A stretch of 64,000 bases of DNA, from NCBI GenBank assembly GCA_002011125.2, contig MTMF02000009.1:148332-212331 (forward strand). The letters are read 5' to 3'. Both the position numbers and the translations under genes were made by a program. Of this stretch, positions 59,400 through 64,000 are shown one piece after another. Origin of the DNA: Candidatus Hydrothermarchaeum profundi (GTDB lineage Archaea; Hydrothermarchaeota; Hydrothermarchaeia; Hydrothermarchaeales; Hydrothermarchaeaceae). Each line of letters starts with the position of its first letter. The stretch's first letter is position 1. The notes beneath the pieces are model-generated. The model was not told the DNA's origin and did not search any database. It saw only the letters and a list, made by a program, of their open reading frames with translations.

Positions 59400-60223
59400 T
59401 AAAAGTTGCTATCACGGGAGCCCTAGGGAGGATGGGCAGTAGTATAATAAAGACAGTATTAAGCCAAGAGGACATGGAGCTAGTAGCTGCCATTGAAGCC
59501 CCAGGAAATCCCAAAAAAGGAGAAGACATCGGAGAAATACTGGGTATAGGAAGAATGAATGTAAAGCTTTCAACAGCTGAACAACTTAAAGAAACCTTAA
59601 GATCTTCTATTCCTGACGTGCTTGTTGACTTTACAATCGCAGACGCAGCCGTAGAAACAGCTAAGATTTCTGCAAGGGAAGGTATAAACCTCGTAATAGG
59701 TACGACAGGATTTAGTAAGGAGCAGTTAAATGAGATAGAAGACGCAGTAAGAAAAAATAGCGTTTCTGCGGTAATATCCCCAAATATGGCCACAGGTGTT
59801 AACGTTTTTTTTAAAATTGCCCAACAAATGTCAAAAATCCTTGGGGACAGCTTTGACGTAGAGATAATTGAAGCTCATCATAAGCATAAGAAGGATGCCC
59901 CATCAGGCACCGCTATTAGAGTTGGAGAACTTATTGCTGAGGCTACTGGAAGAAATCTAGAAGAAGTAGGAGTATTCGGAAGAGGAAGGGGGATCATAGG
60001 AGAGAGAGGAAAAGAAATAGCATTTCACTCTTTAAGAGGAGGGGACATAGTAGGGGATCACACTGTTCTTTTTGCGGGAGCTGGTGAGAGACTAGAGTTA
60101 ACTCACAGAGCACATAGCAGGCAGGCTTTTGTAAATGGAGCTATAAAAGCCATAAGATTTGTATATGAGAATAAGGGTCAGGGGAAAGTTTTTTCAACCT
60201 GGGATGTGTTAGGCATCAAATAG
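59396..60223 (+). CDS. dapB: 4-hydroxy-tetrahydrodipicolinate reductase
   Basis: 275 residues: KVAITGALGRMGSSIIKTV, VIGTTGFSKEQLNEIE, ISPNMATGVNVFFKI, EIIEAHHKHKKDAPSGTA with the catalytic His and Lys. NAD(P)H-linked second step. The operon gives the diaminopimelate route start; later steps are not in the window. Confidence 0.97.
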   Translation: MIKVAITGALGRMGSSIIKTVLSQEDMELVAAIEAPGNPKKGEDIGEILGIGRMNVKLSTAEQLKETLRSSIPDVLVDFTIADAAVETAKISAREGINLVIGTTGFSKEQLNEIEDAVRKNSVSAVISPNMATGVNVFFKIAQQMSKILGDSFDVEIIEAHHKHKKDAPSGTAIRVGELIAEATGRNLEEVGVFGRGRGIIGERGKEIAFHSLRGGDIVGDHTVLFAGAGERLELTHRAHSRQAFVNGAIKAIRFVYENKGQGKVFSTWDVLGIK

Positions 60224-60233
60224 GGGGGAGGGT

Positions 60234-62897
60234 ATGCAGTGGTATAAAAGAGATATCCCAGATTGTCTTAGGGCACTTAATACCAGCGTAAGAGGTCTTT
60301 CAAACGAGGAGGCGTATAGAAGACTAGCTGAATTTGGACCAAATCAACTCGAAGAAGTTAAGAAAACCTCTCCGATAGGAATTTTTATAAGGCAATTTAA
60401 AAACCTTTTAATAGCCATATTGCTAATCGCTGTAACGGCTTCTTTTATTATCGGAGAAACCCTGGACGCTATCGTGATATCGATTATAGTTTTTTTTGTT
60501 GCTATATTAGGATTTATCCAAGAATTCAGAGCTGAGAAAGCCCTTGACGCGCTAAAAGCATTAACAGCGCCTAAAGCCAGAGTACTGCGGGATGGGAGAA
60601 TAATAGAGATATTAGCTAAAGAAGTTGTTCCGGGAGACATATTAGTTCTTGAAACTGGAGACAAGATTCCCGCAGATGCACGTTTAATCGAGGCTGTAGA
60701 GCTAAAAGTGGATGAAGCTCCGCTCACAGGCGAATCTGTTCCTGTAGAAAAAAATGTAGCTCCAATTGATAAGGACGTGGCAATTGGCGACCAACGTAAC
60801 ATGGTTTTCTCAGCTACAACAATCATCTACGGCAGGGGAAAAGCGGTCGTAACTTCCACCGGAATGAACAGCGAGTTCGGAAAGATTGCCAAGATGCTTC
60901 AAGAGATAGAGGAGCCAAAAACACCCTTGCAGGAGCGATTAGACTATGTTGGTAAATGGCTGGGAATTGGAGTAATTATTGTCGTAGCGATAGTGGCTTC
61001 TCTTGAAATATTCATCCGAGGAGAACCTCCCTTTGAAATGTTTATATGGAGTATTGCCCTAGCCGTGGCCGCTGTTCCTGAAGCCTTGCCCGGAGTAGTA
61101 ACCGGGGCTCTCGCTATAGGTGTTCAGCGAATGTCAAAGAAAAATGCTATAGTGAGGAGATTGCCTGCTGTTGAAACATTAGGTGCAACTACTGTGATAT
61201 GCTCTGATAAAACCGGCACATTGACTAAAAATGAGATGGTAGTAAGGGAACTATATGTAGACAGAAAAACAATAAGAGTAACTGGCGAGGGATTTGAGCC
61301 GGAAGGTAGTTTTCTTAGAGACTCAAAAGAGGTAGAGCCCGATGATACTCTAAAACTGCTTTTAAGAATCGGAGCGTTATGCAATAACTCAAACCTGATT
61401 AAGAAAGACGGTTATAAAATTGAAGGAGATCCAACAGAAGGTGCACTTTTAGTTTCTTCTGCTAAGGCAGGAATATTTAGAGAAAGAGAAGAAGAAAAGT
61501 TTCCACGGATATGGGAGCTACCTTTTTCCTCTGAAAGAAAGCTAATGACAACGATCCATAGGACCTCAGAAGGCAAAATAATCGCATATGTGAAAGGGGC
61601 TCCAGAAGCCATACTGAATCTGTCGAGCCATATTTATGAATCGGGGGATGTTAAAGCCTTAACTGAGAGGGCCAGATCTAGAATCTTAGAAAAAAATGAA
61701 GAAATGGCCTCTAGAGCTTTGAGAGTACTTGCAATGGCTTATAGGGAACTGCCTGAGGCCATAGAATATTCACCAGAATCTGTAGAAAAAAATCTTGTAT
61801 TTGTTGGACTCCAAGGCATGATTGACGCTCCTAGAGAAGAAGCGATAAAAGCTATAGAAGTAACCAAAAGTGCCGGCATCAAAACAATAATGATAACAGG
61901 GGACAACAAAACCACGGCCATCGCAGTAGCCAAAGAAATGGGCATACTTGATAATGGCAAAGTAATTACAGGCGCCGAGCTTGAATCTATGAGTGATGAT
62001 GAGCTAGATAGAAATATTAAAGACATCACGGTCTGTGCTAGGGTTTCCCCAAGTCATAAAATTAGAATTGTCCAAGCCCTAAAGAATAACGGGCATATCG
62101 TCGCTATGACCGGAGATGGAGTAAACGATGCTCCAGCTCTCAAAAAAGCTGATATAGGCATTGCTATGGGCATCACTGGCACGGATGTTACTAAAGAAGC
62201 CAGTGACATAGTATTAGTCGACGATAATTTTGCTACTATAATAGCTGCCATAGAAGAAGGCAGGGTTATCTATAACAATATAAAGAAGTATATCCTCTTT
62301 TTACTTTCCTGCAATATAGGAGAAATATTAGCCATGTTCTTTGCAGGGCTACTTGATTGGCCTTTGCCATTATTAGCAATACATATACTATATGTCAACC
62401 TTGCTACAGATGGATTCCCGGCCATAGCGTTAGGCGTCGATCCACCAGAGCCTGATGTGATGAGAAGGCCCCCCAGAGACCCCAAAGAAAGCTTATTCAA
62501 GAAAATTAAAGCTTCCATTGGTATTATGAGCATATATATTTCAATAGCAATACTTTTAGTCTTCTATTGGGCCTTACAAAGAACAAATTTAGATATCACT
62601 CGCACCATAGTCTTTGCATCGTTGATTATGATTGAACTATTTAATGCTTATAATTGTAGATCAATAGAACACTCCATCTTTAAAATCGGGCCTCTAAAAA
62701 ATAAATGGTTGAATATAGCTGTAATATGGGAATTTATACTATTAAATATCATTATCTTTGTAGCTTTTTTCAATCCTCTACTGCATACCGCCCCCATTTC
62801 TCTTACTCAATACGCAGTGGTTTTCTCCATAGGTTTCTCTATAATCTTTTTTATAGAACTCTGGAAGAAGGTTGTCCAGCATCAAGTACGAGCTTAA
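60234..62897 (+). CDS. P-type cation-transporting ATPase (Ca2+-type)
   Basis: 887 residues. Cation ATPase N-terminus (RALNTSVRGLSNEEAYRRL), TGES in APLTGESVPVEK, phosphorylation site CSDKTGTLTKN, TGDGVNDAPAL, and M4 PEALPGVVT. M6 reads LYVNLATDGFPAIALGVDPP, close to the SERCA/PMCA pattern NxxTDG. Exports Ca2+ or a similar cation. No regulatory calmodulin-like tail. Starts behind GGGGGAGGGT. Converges on the small gene at 62,851-63,213 with 47 bases of overlap. Confidence 0.93.
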   Translation: MQWYKRDIPDCLRALNTSVRGLSNEEAYRRLAEFGPNQLEEVKKTSPIGIFIRQFKNLLIAILLIAVTASFIIGETLDAIVISIIVFFVAILGFIQEFRAEKALDALKALTAPKARVLRDGRIIEILAKEVVPGDILVLETGDKIPADARLIEAVELKVDEAPLTGESVPVEKNVAPIDKDVAIGDQRNMVFSATTIIYGRGKAVVTSTGMNSEFGKIAKMLQEIEEPKTPLQERLDYVGKWLGIGVIIVVAIVASLEIFIRGEPPFEMFIWSIALAVAAVPEALPGVVTGALAIGVQRMSKKNAIVRRLPAVETLGATTVICSDKTGTLTKNEMVVRELYVDRKTIRVTGEGFEPEGSFLRDSKEVEPDDTLKLLLRIGALCNNSNLIKKDGYKIEGDPTEGALLVSSAKAGIFREREEEKFPRIWELPFSSERKLMTTIHRTSEGKIIAYVKGAPEAILNLSSHIYESGDVKALTERARSRILEKNEEMASRALRVLAMAYRELPEAIEYSPESVEKNLVFVGLQGMIDAPREEAIKAIEVTKSAGIKTIMITGDNKTTAIAVAKEMGILDNGKVITGAELESMSDDELDRNIKDITVCARVSPSHKIRIVQALKNNGHIVAMTGDGVNDAPALKKADIGIAMGITGTDVTKEASDIVLVDDNFATIIAAIEEGRVIYNNIKKYILFLLSCNIGEILAMFFAGLLDWPLPLLAIHILYVNLATDGFPAIALGVDPPEPDVMRRPPRDPKESLFKKIKASIGIMSIYISIAILLVFYWALQRTNLDITRTIVFASLIMIELFNAYNCRSIEHSIFKIGPLKNKWLNIAVIWEFILLNIIIFVAFFNPLLHTAPISLTQYAVVFSIGFSIIFFIELWKKVVQHQVRA

Positions 62898-63213
62898 TAG
62901 CTTTTACTTCTCCTTTAGGAGTAATTTTAAATTTTTCAACAAGATCACCTGTTTCTTCCTCAATTTCATAAGCTACTAAAACTTCTCCCTTTTTACAAAG
63001 GAGGTCGAGGTCATCGAGTATAAGATGAAAAAGGGGGTGTTTTTTCTTTTCTGCATATTTAAACTTCAGGTGCTTAAGGCTTCTCGGGAGGTTAATACCA
63101 AAAATCTCGTCAACTCTTTTATCAATATTCTCTACCGCTCCCTTGATATCTTTGAAATGTAACTCTTTTTTAATTAGTAATACCAAAAGCCAAATATCTG
63201 GATTTGATAGCAT
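62851..63213 (-). CDS. hypothetical small protein, possible winged helix
   Basis: 120 residues. Begins SNPDIWLLVLLIKKELHFKDIKGAVENIDKRVDEIF and ends with a beta/turn segment YEIEEETGDLVEKFKITPKGEVKAIKL. The early hydrophobic helix, charged helices and a late beta pair are compatible with a winged helix, which is only a guess. ATG 63,213 has GAGG nine bases upstream. Its 3' end overlaps the ATPase 3' end by 47 bases. Confidence 0.5.
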   Translation of the reverse strand: MLSNPDIWLLVLLIKKELHFKDIKGAVENIDKRVDEIFGINLPRSLKHLKFKYAEKKKHPLFHLILDDLDLLCKKGEVLVAYEIEEETGDLVEKFKITPKGEVKAIKLVLDAGQPSSRVL

Positions 63214-63296
63214 AATGTTAATCCTCAAAACTTAATTCTACTTAGGTAGAATTATTTGTATATTCCCTAATGGGAAGCGGGTTATATACATTTATA

Positions 63297-64000
63297 TTAC
63301 TTTTTTACAACTAAAACAGATACAGGAGAATTTTTCACAATATGCGAGGAAAGACTGCCAGTAAGTTCCGCCAAGATGCCACGAATACCTGAATCCCCAA
63401 GAACTATTAAGTCAAAGTCTTTTTCTTGAGCTTCTAATACGATTTCCTCCTCTGGCACTCCCTCTCTAAAAACTGAACACGCCTCCAAGCCTTCTTTAAA
63501 TGCTCTTTCTACTAACTTATCTGCGATTGTCGCTTTATCCTTATATATTGACTTCAACTCATCACTTGCTCTTTCACTTCTAATAGGATACAAAAAAGGC
63601 TCTGGAACCACATATAAAAACTCTAAGGGACTTCTTGTAGCTTTAGCAAACTTAATAGCGTTTGAAACGACATATTCTGAATATTTCGGCAGATTAATAC
63701 ATGCCAAGATTTTTGATATCTTATTTCCTCTAAACACCAGCGTAGAAGTATTTATATTTTCAATTATATGCTCAGCATCCCCTCCTAATAACTTTTCCAA
63801 CGCTCCAGTTAACCCATGGGACCCTATTATCAAATAATCGAAATTTTTAGATTCTTCGAGTATCTCTTTTGCCGGATTTCCTCTTCTAACCCTTTTATCA
63901 CATTTAAGCCCATATTTACTAAGAATCTGATCTACTCTCTCCTGAACTTGGCGAATATCGATCTTCCTTTTAGGATCGTCTACCGTCAGTAAAGTTATGC
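63297..64000 (-). CDS. tandem UspA universal stress protein (5' part outside window)
   Basis: The frame runs open to the window edge. Seen: end of a first UspA domain (LLTVDDPKRKID, CDKRVRRGNPAKEIL, YLIIGSHGLTGALEKLLGG), then a whole second one (ILACINLPKYSEYVVSNAIKFA, FLYVVPEPF, LIVLGDSGIRGILAELTGSLSSHIVKNSPVSVLVV). The first has G-x2-G-x9-G type ATP binding. A second tandem USP protein beside the permease-USP fusion suggests USP-based control is common here. Confidence 0.88.
   Translation of the reverse strand, partial: ITLLTVDDPKRKIDIRQVQERVDQILSKYGLKCDKRVRRGNPAKEILEESKNFDYLIIGSHGLTGALEKLLGGDAEHIIENINTSTLVFRGNKISKILACINLPKYSEYVVSNAIKFAKATRSPLEFLYVVPEPFLYPIRSERASDELKSIYKDKATIADKLVERAFKEGLEACSVFREGVPEEEIVLEAQEKDFDLIVLGDSGIRGILAELTGSLSSHIVKNSPVSVLVVKK

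Noticed and set aside
1-64000. CRISPR array, rRNA operon or insertion sequence
   Set aside because: No regularly spaced repeats, no rRNA-like sequence and no transposase or terminal repeats were seen anywhere in the window.

Overview
The window comes from an archaeal chromosome. Evidence: a group II chaperonin (thermosome), Alba, ribosomal protein S17e, deoxyhypusine synthase, pyruvoyl-dependent arginine decarboxylase, A-type ATPase subunits C, I and K, archaeal PorABDG and a protein disulfide oxidoreductase. F420/tetrahydromethanopterin enzymes (Mer, Ftr, FrhB-like) and methanogenesis marker protein 12 point to an AT-rich, euryarchaeal-type anaerobe using C1-H4MPT chemistry. No methyl-CoM reductase lies in the window, so methanogenesis cannot be claimed. 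Purine-rich Shine-Dalgarno (SD) sequences, frequent GTG/TTG starts and many 4-base gene overlaps are typical of such genomes.

Region 1 (1-1,133) is very AT-rich and accessory: the end of an antitoxin gene, an overlapping RelE-like toxin carrying a CxxC...CxxC insert, and a DEDDy-type exonuclease. Region 2 (about 1,240-9,737) is visibly GC-richer and looks like an integrated plasmid or virus. It ends at a tyrosine recombinase beside the 3' end of tRNA-Cys(GCA). It has a long leftward operon of overlapping, mostly tiny genes: AbrB-like protein, 41-aa protein, winged helix, AAA+ replication-type ATPase, zinc-ribbon protein, charged helix, membrane protein and HTH protein. A divergent winged-helix regulator and two toxin-antitoxin-like pairs complete it. 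In one of these pairs HicA is coupled to the integrase while HicB converges on it from the other strand. Many of these genes are under 60 codons or start with TTG/GTG.

Region 3 (9,996-13,288) is an oxygen and iron defence cluster: ferritin-like protein, cytochrome b5-like protein, FprA, a 34-aa RCKP zinc ribbon, superoxide reductase and two bacterioferritin-type paralogues. Region 4 (13,527-24,320) is housekeeping and envelope: lipoprotein, glycosyltransferase, thermosome, dys-pdaD, PDO, Mer, a membrane-tethered winged helix and a fusion of a cell-wall-binding-like domain to a GT-C-type membrane protein.

Region 5 (24,323-30,563) is the metabolic core: an FrhB-like protein, then porG-porD-porA-porB and ftr, each coupled or closely spaced. 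The FrhB-like protein has its two halves in swapped order. It suggests that pyruvate oxidation or synthesis may be linked to F420 here. Next to it is the alba-mmp12 pair. Region 6 (30,669-42,084) holds a CBS protein, DUF22, AtpC, a MoxR-DUF58-VWA-BatD-like operon, and cbiA/cfbB-atpI-atpK on the other strand, then asd and a ferredoxin ending inside one shared palindrome.

Region 7 (42,221-48,785) has an APC permease fused to two UspA domains and an isolated structured RNA candidate whose inner loop resembles the anti-Shine-Dalgarno sequence of 16S rRNA. A CxxC-CxxC microprotein, a 983-aa secreted protein with a duplicated barrel-like domain, and tRNA-Thr follow. Region 8 (48,824-64,000) holds RNase HII, a PAS-GAF histidine kinase, smc-scpA-scpB with an AbrB protein, a methyltransferase, SppA, rps17e-dapA-dapB, a P-type cation ATPase and a tandem UspA protein cut by the window end. 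All calls are by reading; no database search was run.
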